64,000 bases of DNA, taken from contig NZ_SGWV01000010.1 in NCBI RefSeq assembly GCF_004216565.1, positions 587,811 to 651,810 of the forward strand, given 5' to 3'. The notes beneath the pieces are model-generated. The model was given only the letters and a program-made list of their open reading frames with translations, did no database searches and was not told the DNA's origin. Source of the stretch: Sphaerotilus mobilis. GTDB taxonomy: Bacteria; Pseudomonadota; Gammaproteobacteria; Burkholderiales; Burkholderiaceae_C. A program made the translations under genes and the position numbers. Positions within the stretch are counted from its first letter, which is position 1; every line of letters starts with the position of its first letter. This document shows positions 8,820 through 17,263 of the stretch, in pieces.

Positions 8820-9767
8820 ATGCTGAACGACGAACACACGACATCCCGGAACACAGCCATGGCGAGCGTCAACCGCGCCAGCGCTGCGCCGGCCGACATC
8901 CTGCTCGACATGCCAGCGTGCCTGCGCACCAGCCTACCCAGGTCGAACGGCCCGTTGTTGTCGATGAAGGTCATCGGCGGTTTCGAACTGTGGCTGGACG
9001 ACATGCGTGTGGAGAACCTGCCGCGCGGCAAGACCCGTTCACTGCTCAAGCTGCTGCTGTTGCGGCGGCATGGTCCCCTGTCACGGACGCGGCTTTGCAA
9101 CCTCTACTGGCCTGAAGCCGACGCTGGAAGCGCCCGCAACAGCTTGCACGTGACGCTGCACCGTGTGCGCCGGGCGCTCGATCCGGCGGGGGTGATCGTG
9201 CATCAGGATGAGGGCTACCAGTTCCTGCCGAACGGGCCGGTGTGGATCGACAGCGAACAGTTCCTGCAGCGCTCCGACATGGGCGCGCTTCTGGATGCCC
9301 GTGGCAAGCATGTCGAGGCGATCGCCCACTACGAGGCGTCTTTGGTGCTGCACGGTCTGGACCAGATCGACGAAGACAGCCAGGACGCGGCACTGTCAGG
9401 TCTGGCGCAACAGCTGCGCGACCGCCACAACCAGGTTCTGCAGCGACTGGCCGAGCTGCATGAAGCTGCAGGCGATCTCCATGCCTGCTTGCGGACGGCG
9501 TTGCGCCACCTGAGCCTGGATGCCTGCAACGAGGCCGCCCATGGTCGCTTGATGCGCTGCTATGCAGCGTTGGGACAACCCCAGCTCGCCGAGCGCCAGT
9601 ACCGCACCTGCGTGCGGGTTCTGCGAGAGACGCTCGGCGTCGCACCGCAAGAGGTCACGACGCGCCTGTACCGCTTGCTGACCTCGCGGGAGGTTTCGGC
9701 GGCAGATATCCATGCGAACGGCGCAACGGCCCGACCGGCTTGGCACGCGCTGCATCCCTCGCCGTAG
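8820..9767 (+). CDS. BTAD/SARP-like transcriptional activator, copy 2
   Basis: A 315-residue paralogue of the protein at 6957, with the same winged helix (about 45-140, including RNSLHVTLHRVRRALD) and BTAD helical domain (about 145-280, including RLMRCYAALGQPQLAERQYR). The start ATG has a GGAGG ribosome site. The N-terminal 40 residues are unrelated to copy 1 and look disordered. It ends 90 bases before the binding-protein gene of the transporter operon on the same strand, which makes it the best candidate for that operon's activator. Confidence 0.85.
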   Translation: MLNDEHTTSRNTAMASVNRASAAPADILLDMPACLRTSLPRSNGPLLSMKVIGGFELWLDDMRVENLPRGKTRSLLKLLLLRRHGPLSRTRLCNLYWPEADAGSARNSLHVTLHRVRRALDPAGVIVHQDEGYQFLPNGPVWIDSEQFLQRSDMGALLDARGKHVEAIAHYEASLVLHGLDQIDEDSQDAALSGLAQQLRDRHNQVLQRLAELHEAAGDLHACLRTALRHLSLDACNEAAHGRLMRCYAALGQPQLAERQYRTCVRVLRETLGVAPQEVTTRLYRLLTSREVSAADIHANGATARPAWHALHPSP

Positions 9768-9857
9768 GCGGAGAACGGCCCGTTCCCTGGTGTACAGGCT
9801 CGGGGCTGTCGAACAGAATCAAGAAGCCGATCTACCTGAACCATGCAAGGATCCACG

Positions 9858-11639
9858 ATGAGAGAAGCGGACATCAGGGCAGCGATCCAAGCGGTTCGAT
9901 CTGGCGCCTTGTCACGGCGCGCCTTCATCGCGCGCTTGACGGCAGTCGGGCTGCCGGGGCCCATGGCGGCGGCCTTGCTGCCGATGTCCGACGCTGCCGG
10001 CGCGCAAACCGGCAAGCCCTTCTACGAACCGGTTCGGCGCGGCGGGGGCGGGGCGCTCCGGATGTTGTTCTGGCAAGGACCGACGCTCCTGAATCCTCAC
10101 TTCGCCAGTGGCAGCAAGGACCAGGCGGCCTGCAGGCTGTTCTACGAGCCGCTGGTCGACTGGGACAGGGACGGCAACCTCTACCCCATGCTGGCTCAGG
10201 AGGTGCCCTCGCTCGCGAACGGGGGGCTCGCTCGGGACGGGCGTTCCGTGACCTGGAAACTCAAGCCCGACGTCACCTGGCACGACGGCAAGCCCTTCAC
10301 GGCCGACGATGTCGTCGCGACATGGGAGTACGCACGAGACCCGGCCACCGCCGCCATCACGCACGGGTCATTCCGCTCGATCCAGGTCCGCAAGGTCGAT
10401 GCCCTGACCGTGCGCCACGAATTTGATCGCCCGACGCCCTTCTGGGTTGACGCCGCCTTGCATTGCGTGCTGCCGCGACACCTCTTCGCAGCCTTCCGAG
10501 GAGCGACGTCGCGCGATGCCCCCGCCAACTCGCGACCGGTCGGGACGGGCCCCTACCGTTTCGTCGACATGGTTCCGGGCGACCTGGTTCGAGGCGAGCT
10601 CAACCCGACGTACCACCAACCGCTCAAGCCGCATTTCGACACGGTCACGATCAAGGGCGGCGGCGATGCCCTGTCCGCGGCCCGCGCGGTGCTGCAGACC
10701 GGCGAGTACGACTTCGCCTGGAATCTCCAGATCGAGGATGAGATCCTGCGACGGCTGGAAGAAGGCGGCCGCGGCACGTTGGACTTCGCGCATGGGGGCC
10801 ATGTCGAGTTCCTGATGCTCAACCACGCGGACCCCTGGAGCGAGGTCGATGGCGAGCGGGCTTCTCCGGCCAGTCGCCACCCGGTGCTGCTGGACCCGGC
10901 GGTGCGAGAAGCGCTGGCTTTGCTGGTCGATCGCGACAGCATCCAGCGATTCCTGTATGGACGAGGAGGCGTCGGCACCGCCAACTTCCTGGTCAATCCG
11001 GCGCGCTACACCTCCACGCGCAAAGGGCTCGGACACGATCCGGCACGGGCCGAGGCACTGCTGGAAGCCGCGGGCTGGAAACGCGGGCCGGACGGGGTGC
11101 GTCAGCGTGATGGGAAGCGGCTGAAATTCTTGTTCCAGACCTCCGTCAACGCGACCCGCCAGAAGGTTCAGGGCCTTTTGCGACAGGCCGCACAGCGGGT
11201 TGGAATCGAACTGGAACTGAAGTCGACGACGGCCTCGGTGTTCTTCTCCTCCGATCCCGGCAGCCAAGACACAGCGACCAAGTTCCTGGCCGATCTCCAG
11301 ATGTACCAGCAGGGCCGCAACGGGCCAGATCCGGGGCGATTCATGGAGATGTTCTGTTCCTGGCAGATCGCATCGCGAGAGAACAAGTGGGAGGGTCGCA
11401 ACGTGATCCGTTGGCGACATGAGCGCTATGACCGCACCTTCCGCGCGGCTGAGGTCGAGGTCGATCCTGTGCGGCGCGCCGCGCTGCTCATCGAGCTCAA
11501 CGACCTGGTCTGCGAGGACGGCGCGATCGTTCCCATCGTCTACCGACCGGCCATCTCCGCACTGACCCGCCGGCTGCGTGCGCCCATCAGCGGATGGACC
11601 GTCGAGACGGCCCAGATCGCCGACTGGTTCAAGGCTTGA
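9858..11639 (+). CDS. ABC transporter binding protein, family 5 (peptide/opine type)
   Basis: A 593-residue periplasmic solute-binding protein of the DppA/OppA class. The N-terminus has a twin-arginine signal (SRRAFIARL with a hydrophobic stretch ending near AAGAQ), so it may be exported folded by Tat. Family features follow: LNPHFASGSKDQAACRLFYE, WHDGKPFTADDVVATWEYA and PVGTGPYRF. ATG 9858 is chosen because AAGGA precedes it; ATG 9843 would add five residues. It is the first gene of an operon running to 20334 and is followed by two permeases and two ATPases. The substrate is probably a peptide or small peptide-like compound, but the family also binds nickel, opines and oligosaccharides. Confidence 0.88.
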   Translation: MREADIRAAIQAVRSGALSRRAFIARLTAVGLPGPMAAALLPMSDAAGAQTGKPFYEPVRRGGGGALRMLFWQGPTLLNPHFASGSKDQAACRLFYEPLVDWDRDGNLYPMLAQEVPSLANGGLARDGRSVTWKLKPDVTWHDGKPFTADDVVATWEYARDPATAAITHGSFRSIQVRKVDALTVRHEFDRPTPFWVDAALHCVLPRHLFAAFRGATSRDAPANSRPVGTGPYRFVDMVPGDLVRGELNPTYHQPLKPHFDTVTIKGGGDALSAARAVLQTGEYDFAWNLQIEDEILRRLEEGGRGTLDFAHGGHVEFLMLNHADPWSEVDGERASPASRHPVLLDPAVREALALLVDRDSIQRFLYGRGGVGTANFLVNPARYTSTRKGLGHDPARAEALLEAAGWKRGPDGVRQRDGKRLKFLFQTSVNATRQKVQGLLRQAAQRVGIELELKSTTASVFFSSDPGSQDTATKFLADLQMYQQGRNGPDPGRFMEMFCSWQIASRENKWEGRNVIRWRHERYDRTFRAAEVEVDPVRRAALLIELNDLVCEDGAIVPIVYRPAISALTRRLRAPISGWTVETAQIADWFKA

Positions 11640-11643
11640 GCCC

Positions 11644-12612
11644 ATGCACCGGCGCGCCCACTCCGTCGGATGGCGTGCGCTGCGGGCCTTGCTGAGCGTG
11701 CTCGGCATCAGCGCGGTGTTGTTCGCGGTGCTGAAGATGGCTCCTGGCGACCCTATGAGCGAGCTCGTGACGCACCCCGACGTACCGCCAGAGGTCCGTC
11801 GACAACTGCGACACCAGTTCGGTCTGGACCAGCCGCCCATCGCGCGCTATTTCCACTGGCTGTGGGCCATGCTGCGCGGCGACTGGGGCTGGTCCCACGT
11901 CAGTCGGTTCGACGTGATCGACCTGATCCTCCAGCGTCTGCCCGTCACCTTGGCAATCGTCGGTGGCTCGTTGCTGCTGGCGCTGGCGCTGGCCGTGCCG
12001 ATCGGGATGAAGGCCGGGCTGCATCCCGGGAGCGCCTTCGACCGCTGTGTGTCGGCCCTGGCCTATCTGGGCTATGCCCTGCCGTCGTTCTTCACGGGTC
12101 TGCTGCTCATCCTGTTGTTCTCGATTCAACTCGGCTGGCTGCCGTTCGTTTTTCGCACCGATCTGTCGCAGACCGGCTGGCCCTGGATGGTGGAGCAGGC
12201 TCGACAGTCGCTGATGCCCGTGCTGGTCCTGGCGTCCTTCCAGTCCGCGATCTGGTTGCGTCATGTGCGTTCGGCGGTGATGGATGTCGCTTGCCTCGAC
12301 CACGTCCGGCTGGCTCGCAGCAAGGGCCTGCCAGAGACCCTCGTGGTCTGGCGGCATGTGCTGCCCAACGCCCTGATTCCGCTGGTGACCCTGCTGGCCT
12401 TGCAACTGCCGGCGGTGTTCAGCGGCGCGATCGTGACCGAACAGATTTTCCGGGTGCCGGGCATCGGCTCGCTGCTGGTCGAGTCGGTCCTGAGAAATGA
12501 CACGCCCGTGCTGCTGGCCATCACCCTTCTTCTCGCTGTGCTGGTGGTCATGGCCAACGCGCTGGCAGATGTGACCTATGGTTGGCTCGACCCCCGCATT
12601 GGCACGCGCTAG
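11644..12612 (+). CDS. ABC permease, DppB-type
   Basis: A 322-residue inner-membrane permease with six predicted membrane segments. N-terminal features GDPMSELV and LRHQFGLDQPP are typical of the DppB/OppB half. The EAA loop is seen around LARSKGLPETLVVWRHVLPN, the coupling site for the ATPases. It starts 4 bases after the binding-protein stop and overlaps the next gene by 35 bases, so the subunits are translationally coupled. It pairs with the DppC-type permease at 12578. Confidence 0.88.
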   Translation: MHRRAHSVGWRALRALLSVLGISAVLFAVLKMAPGDPMSELVTHPDVPPEVRRQLRHQFGLDQPPIARYFHWLWAMLRGDWGWSHVSRFDVIDLILQRLPVTLAIVGGSLLLALALAVPIGMKAGLHPGSAFDRCVSALAYLGYALPSFFTGLLLILLFSIQLGWLPFVFRTDLSQTGWPWMVEQARQSLMPVLVLASFQSAIWLRHVRSAVMDVACLDHVRLARSKGLPETLVVWRHVLPNALIPLVTLLALQLPAVFSGAIVTEQIFRVPGIGSLLVESVLRNDTPVLLAITLLLAVLVVMANALADVTYGWLDPRIGTR

Positions 12613-13465
12613 GCCGGCGGGCATCGCCGGTCTGGTCTCGCTGGTGCTGCTTGCAGTCGTCGGCCCGTGGCTGTGGACGCCGACGGTCGACGAGATCGAT
12701 TTCTCGTCCCGGCTGTTGCCTCCCGGTGCGCAGCACCCACTGGGCACCGACGAGATGGGCCGTGACCTGTTGGCGAGGCTGTTGCACGGTGGTCGCATCA
12801 GCCTCGCGATCGGTGCTGCTGCCATGCTGTTGTCGGCCCTGGTCGGCACAGCCGTTGGTGCTGTGGCGGGGCTGTCCAGACGCGGTCGCAGCGACGCCGT
12901 CCTGATGGCCGCCACCGACCTGTTCCTGTGCCTGCCCCAGTTGCCCGTGCTGCTGCTGCTCGTTCACCTGTTCCGAGACCCCTTGCAGGCCCGTCTGGGT
13001 TCAGGACCGGGCCTCTTCGTGCTGATCGTGGCCGTGATCGGCGGCTTCCGCTGGATGACCGTCGCGCGGCTGGTCAGGGCGCAGTTCGTGACGGTACGCC
13101 AGCGGGAGTTCATCGACGCGGCGCGGGCCCTGGGCGCGTCGCGTCGCTGGCTGGCGTGGCATCACCTGCTGCCACATGCGAGGGGTCCGGTGGTGGTCAT
13201 GTGCTCGCTCGACGCGGCGGCGGCGATCCTCACGGAGTCGACCCTCTCCTTTCTCGGCCTGGGCTTTCCGCCCGAAACGCCGACCTGGGGCCGCATGCTG
13301 CATGACGGCAAGGACTACCTGGACATCGCACCATGGGTGGCCGTCGCGCCCGGACTGGCGATTGCGTTGACCGTGCTGGCGCTGCATCTGGCAGGCGATG
13401 CCTGGCGGGACGCCAAGGACCCGCACGCCCGCCTGTCGCATCGCAAAAGGACCTCAACGACATGA
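12578..13465 (+). CDS. ABC permease, DppC-type
   Basis: A 295-residue second permease half. The sequence has HPLGTDEMGRDLLARLLHGG, a hallmark of DppC/OppC proteins, then membrane segments and an EAA loop (DAARALGASRRWLAWHHLLP). STLSFLGLGFPPETPTWG near the C-terminus is also family-typical. The start overlaps the upstream permease by 35 bases, and its stop overlaps the next start as ATGA. It acts with the gene at 11644 in the inner membrane. Confidence 0.88.
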   Translation: MVGSTPALARARPAGIAGLVSLVLLAVVGPWLWTPTVDEIDFSSRLLPPGAQHPLGTDEMGRDLLARLLHGGRISLAIGAAAMLLSALVGTAVGAVAGLSRRGRSDAVLMAATDLFLCLPQLPVLLLLVHLFRDPLQARLGSGPGLFVLIVAVIGGFRWMTVARLVRAQFVTVRQREFIDAARALGASRRWLAWHHLLPHARGPVVVMCSLDAAAAILTESTLSFLGLGFPPETPTWGRMLHDGKDYLDIAPWVAVAPGLAIALTVLALHLAGDAWRDAKDPHARLSHRKRTSTT

Positions 13466-14466
13466 GCGTCCGAGATCTGACGGCGGGTGGTCTGTCCGTG
13501 CGCGGCTTGTCAGTCCACTTCGAGACCCCGGAGGGCACGGTCGAGGCACTCGACCACGTCAGTCTGGACATCGAGCCGGGGAAAACGTTGGGCCTGGTCG
13601 GGGAGTCCGGCAGCGGCAAGTCCGCGCTCGCCAGTGCCATCGTCGGGATGGTCGCAGGGCCAGCCGGACGGGTGGTGAGCGGCGAAGTCTTCTGGCAGGG
13701 TCGTGACCTGCTCAAGCTGGGGCCCAAGGACCTGCGCACGGTTCGTGGGCGCGAGATCGCCTGGATCCTTCAGGATCCGGCCACCGCGCTGAACCCCGTT
13801 CGGCGCATCGGCGATCAGGTCGGAGAAGCCGCGCGCTGGCACCTGCAACTGTCGAGGTCGCAGACGCGTGCCCGGGCCCTGTCATGGCTGGCGCGCGTTC
13901 ACTTGTCCGATCCAGAGAGACTGGCCGATGCTTACCCCCATCAGCTCTCTGGCGGCATGCGCCAGCGAGCCCTGATCGCAGCGGCCCTGGCCTGTGGACC
14001 GCAACTGCTGATTGCCGATGAGCCCACGTCGACGCTGGACGTCAGCGTGCAAGCGGGAATTCTCGAACTGCTGCGCGACATGCGTCGAGACCTCGGACTT
14101 TCGATGCTGCTGATCACGCATGCCCTGCCGGTCGTCGCGCAGATGTCCGACCGCATCGTCGTCCTGTATGCCGGACGGGTGGCTGAAGAGGCCGACACGC
14201 AGCGGCTGTTCTTCGGTGCCCGCCATCCGTACACGCGCGCCATGATCGAGGCCGTGCCACGCCCTGAGCCCGGGCGGGCACGTCAGGTTCAGATGACGGG
14301 CATTGCTGGCCAGGCGCCGTCGCTGATCGGGCCTGCCGGGGGTTGCCGGTACGCTGACCGCTGCGCATCGGTCCATGCACGCTGCCACGCCGAGGCACCG
14401 CCACTGCGTGAAGTCGGTCCGTCTCACCGGGTGGCTTGCTGGGCCGTTGAGGGCGACGTCCGATGA
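13462..14466 (+). CDS. ABC ATPase, DppD-type
   Basis: A 334-residue cytoplasmic ATPase of a peptide-type importer. Walker A is GESGSGKS, the signature LSGGM, Walker B LLIADEPTS and the switch His is in THALPVVAQM. The C-terminal oligopeptide-transporter extension has clustered Cys (CRYADRCASVHARC), which in DppD/OppD proteins can bind an iron-sulfur cluster. It overlaps both neighbours by ATGA. DPATALNPVRRIGDQVGE replaces the more usual DPMTSLNP. Confidence 0.88.
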   Translation: MSVRDLTAGGLSVRGLSVHFETPEGTVEALDHVSLDIEPGKTLGLVGESGSGKSALASAIVGMVAGPAGRVVSGEVFWQGRDLLKLGPKDLRTVRGREIAWILQDPATALNPVRRIGDQVGEAARWHLQLSRSQTRARALSWLARVHLSDPERLADAYPHQLSGGMRQRALIAAALACGPQLLIADEPTSTLDVSVQAGILELLRDMRRDLGLSMLLITHALPVVAQMSDRIVVLYAGRVAEEADTQRLFFGARHPYTRAMIEAVPRPEPGRARQVQMTGIAGQAPSLIGPAGGCRYADRCASVHARCHAEAPPLREVGPSHRVACWAVEGDVR

Positions 14467-15311
14467 ACCCTCCTCTGCTGGCCGTGCGCGAGTTGGTCAA
14501 GGTCTACCCGACCGTTCGGTCAACCTGGTGGGGGGGACCAGCCCAAGGCGTGCGGGCGCTGGACGGCGTGAGCTTGGAGCTGTCCGCCGGCCGGACGCTG
14601 GGCGTGGTGGGAGAGTCCGGATGCGGCAAGAGCACGCTGGCACGCTGCATCCTGAACCTGATCGAACCCAGCTCGGGGGAAGTTCGGATCGACGGAAGAC
14701 CGGTCGATCGCCGGCGCCGAACCGATCGGCTGGCGTGGGCCCGTGCCGTCCAGATCATCTTCCAGGATCCGCAGACCTCGCTCGATCCGTTGATGACCGT
14801 TGCCGACATCGTCGGCGAGGGCCTCGTTCTTCATGGCTTGGTGCGGGGACGCGCCGAACGGGATGCGCAGGTGGTGGAGCTGCTCGCACAGGTCGGCCTC
14901 GGGACCGAACACCTGCGGCGGCATCCGCACGCGTTCTCGGGAGGACAGCGCCAGCGCATCGCCATCGCGCGGGCGCTGGCCGTCCGGCCACGCCTGCTCG
15001 TTTGCGACGAGGCGGTTTCGGCGCTGGATGTCTCGGTGCAGGCTCAGGTGCTGAACCTGCTGGTCGACCTGCAGCGACGACAAGGCCTGGGCATGGTGTT
15101 CATCAGCCATGACCTGGCGGCCGTCGCACAGGTGAGCGACCACGTGGCCGTCATGCAGGCCGGCCGCGTGGTCGAGTGCCGGACAACGGCCGATCTGCTC
15201 GAACAGCCTGGGCATCCCTGCACGCGGGCACTGCTTGCCGCCCTGCCGTGCATGCCAGGCGAAACCGGCCAGCGGGCGCTTGCGACGGCGCCGAACTGTC
15301 CATCAGAATGA
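14463..15311 (+). CDS. ABC ATPase, DppF-type
   Basis: A 282-residue second ATPase. Walker A GESGCGKST, FQDPQTSLDPLMTVADIVGE, signature FSGGQRQRIAIARAL, Walker B LLVCDEAVSALD and switch FISHDLAAV are all intact. The C-terminal Cys cluster of the DppD type is absent, as expected for DppF. Its stop overlaps the start of the cyclase-domain gene, so transporter and signalling protein are made from the same message. No trace of a separate promoter is visible between them. Confidence 0.88.
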   Translation: MNPPLLAVRELVKVYPTVRSTWWGGPAQGVRALDGVSLELSAGRTLGVVGESGCGKSTLARCILNLIEPSSGEVRIDGRPVDRRRRTDRLAWARAVQIIFQDPQTSLDPLMTVADIVGEGLVLHGLVRGRAERDAQVVELLAQVGLGTEHLRRHPHAFSGGQRQRIAIARALAVRPRLLVCDEAVSALDVSVQAQVLNLLVDLQRRQGLGMVFISHDLAAVAQVSDHVAVMQAGRVVECRTTADLLEQPGHPCTRALLAALPCMPGETGQRALATAPNCPSE

Positions 15312-17224
15312 GGATGCCTGAACCCAAGCAAGAGCACACCATGGCACCCGAGGAAGCGGCGCAACCGGAAGTGGGGAAGCATCCATGGCCCGAGTTGGTG
15401 CGGGTGCGCCGAACCGTGGTGGTGGTCGACGTGGTCGAGTCGGTCCGGCTGCTGAGGGAGCATGAAAACGACGTGATCCAGCGCTGGCGGCAGTTTGTCC
15501 AGCAGGTACGTAGCGACGTGCTCCCCGTCAGGAACGGACGCATGGTCAAGAGTCTGGGCGATGGCATGCTTCTCGAATTCCGGTCCGTGCCTCAGGCGGT
15601 GGATGCCGCCTTCGAGCTGCACAGGCTCGCCTCTGCATTCAACCAGGGCCGTCCGCAGGACGCCTCCATCGTCCTTCGAGCAGGGGTGCACGAAACCGAC
15701 CTGGTCGTCGAGGAATATGACGTTTTCGGGTCTGGCGTCAACTTGGCTGCCCGGCTGTGTTCAGTCGCCCAGCCTGGAGAGACCATCCTGTCGCCGCAGG
15801 CCCGACAGGCACTCGTTCCCGACATCGATGCAGACATCGAGGATCTCGGTGATGCCGACTTGCCCATGCCGGACACCACCGCGCGCCCGGTGCGGCTGGA
15901 CCTCGAGATCGAGGACCTCGGCCTCGTGAACCTCAAGCATTTTTCCGAGCGACAAAGGGCCTTCCGTGCAGGCCCGATCGGTGAACGTATGCCGATGTGG
16001 GCCTCACAAGGCGCCGGGCATGACGAGCGCATCGGCATCGCGGTCATCCCGTTCGAGGACCCGCTGGCGACCGAGCGTATCCAGAGCGTGCTCGGAGAGG
16101 TGCTGGCCGATGACCTGATCGCCCAGTTCGCACGGCTGCCCCAGCTCAACGTGATCTCGCGACTGTCGACGACGCGCCTGCGTGACCGGTCCTTCGACGC
16201 GCAGGTGCTGCACGAGGTGCTGGGGTGCAACTACGCGGTGACGGGAACGCTGACGCTCGTCGGCGAACGTTTCCGGCTGCGGGTGCAACTGGTGAACTGC
16301 CCGCTCGGCGAGGTCATCTGGGCCGAGGGGCTCGACGGCCGTGTCGCCGAAGCGCTCGACGGCAGCAGCCCGGTCGTCGAGCGGCTCGGCGAGCAGATCG
16401 GCGCGGCCATGGTCGGGGCCGAGGTGCGCAGGGCGGTCAGGCTTCCGCTGCCGACGCTGGACAGCTACACCATCTTGCTGGGCGCGATCTCGCAAATGCA
16501 TCTGCTGTCCCCGCGCGAGTTTGGACGGGCTCGCGAGATGCTGAGCTACCTGTGCGATCGACACCCCCGTTCGCCGGCACCGCGCGCCTGGCTGGCGAAA
16601 TGGCATGTGCTGCGCGTCGCGCAGGGTTGGTCCGAACGCGAGGACGACGACCACCAGATGGCGCGTCTCGCGGTCTCGCAAGCCCTCGATCTGGACGGCG
16701 GCTTCAGCCTCGCACTGGCGATCGACGGGCTGGTGCACGCCTATCTGGGCAAGGACCTGGAACAGGCCTCGGACCGGTATTCGCAGGCGATCCAGATCAA
16801 TCCGAACGAAGGCCTGGCGTGGCTGTTCCAGTCCGCCTTGCATGCCTATGCAAACGATGGGCAGGACGCGGTCCGATGCGCGCTGCAGGCGCAACGCCTG
16901 TCACCGCTCGATCCGATGCGCTACTACTACGACAACTTCACCTCGATGGCGCTGCTGTCCCACGGTGACTACGACACCGCGATCTCCTACGGCAAGCGCT
17001 CGCTGCGTGCCAACCGCACCCACGGATCGACGCTGCGCATCCTGGCGATCGCGCAGTCGCTGGGTGGCCATGCCGACGAGGCGCACCAGACCGTCCAGGA
17101 TCTGCTGCGGGTCGAGCGCGGCTTCAGCGTGTCCCAGTACCTGCGGCGATACCCCGGCGCCGACAGGCCACATGCCGTCCGCTATGCGCAGGCCCTGCGC
17201 GAGGCCGGTCTGCCGGAGAACTGA
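15308..17224 (+). CDS. class III cyclase-domain/TolB-like/TPR protein
   Basis: A 638-residue cytoplasmic signalling protein. Residues 34-165 are a class III adenylate/guanylate cyclase domain. Both metal-binding Asp are present (D41 in VVDVVES, D85 in SLGDGML). K82 and D137 (EYDVFGSGVN) sit at the base-specifying positions, and N145 and R149 match the transition-state Asn and Arg. By eye the active site is complete, with adenine-type Lys. Residues 235-370 resemble the TolB-like amino-terminal domain (IAVIPFEDP, LNVISRLSTTRLRD), and 390-638 is a TPR-like array. The start overlaps the ATPase stop as ATGA; later ATGs at 15314 and 15341 are possible. cAMP made here could feed the two Crp-type regulators upstream; that link is inferred. 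Confidence 0.82.
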   Translation: MRMPEPKQEHTMAPEEAAQPEVGKHPWPELVRVRRTVVVVDVVESVRLLREHENDVIQRWRQFVQQVRSDVLPVRNGRMVKSLGDGMLLEFRSVPQAVDAAFELHRLASAFNQGRPQDASIVLRAGVHETDLVVEEYDVFGSGVNLAARLCSVAQPGETILSPQARQALVPDIDADIEDLGDADLPMPDTTARPVRLDLEIEDLGLVNLKHFSERQRAFRAGPIGERMPMWASQGAGHDERIGIAVIPFEDPLATERIQSVLGEVLADDLIAQFARLPQLNVISRLSTTRLRDRSFDAQVLHEVLGCNYAVTGTLTLVGERFRLRVQLVNCPLGEVIWAEGLDGRVAEALDGSSPVVERLGEQIGAAMVGAEVRRAVRLPLPTLDSYTILLGAISQMHLLSPREFGRAREMLSYLCDRHPRSPAPRAWLAKWHVLRVAQGWSEREDDDHQMARLAVSQALDLDGGFSLALAIDGLVHAYLGKDLEQASDRYSQAIQINPNEGLAWLFQSALHAYANDGQDAVRCALQAQRLSPLDPMRYYYDNFTSMALLSHGDYDTAISYGKRSLRANRTHGSTLRILAIAQSLGGHADEAHQTVQDLLRVERGFSVSQYLRRYPGADRPHAVRYAQALREAGLPEN

Positions 17225-17263
17225 CGGGGGTCCTGTCCCAGCCCATCCACAGGGAGTGAACCC

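Larger units (their letters stand above)
6040..9767 (+). repeat. tandem duplication of a Crp-BTAD regulator cassette
   Basis: Copy 1 is 6040-7874 and copy 2 is 7896-9767. Each holds a leader, a Crp/Fnr gene, a spacer motif and a BTAD gene in the same order and strand. The Crp proteins share long runs such as VRVVALSPSG, FRD, IGEM and ATVVA, and HSELAGRIS. The BTAD proteins share RNSLHVTLHR and RLMRCYA. The copies have diverged clearly, so the duplication is old. Confidence 0.85.
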
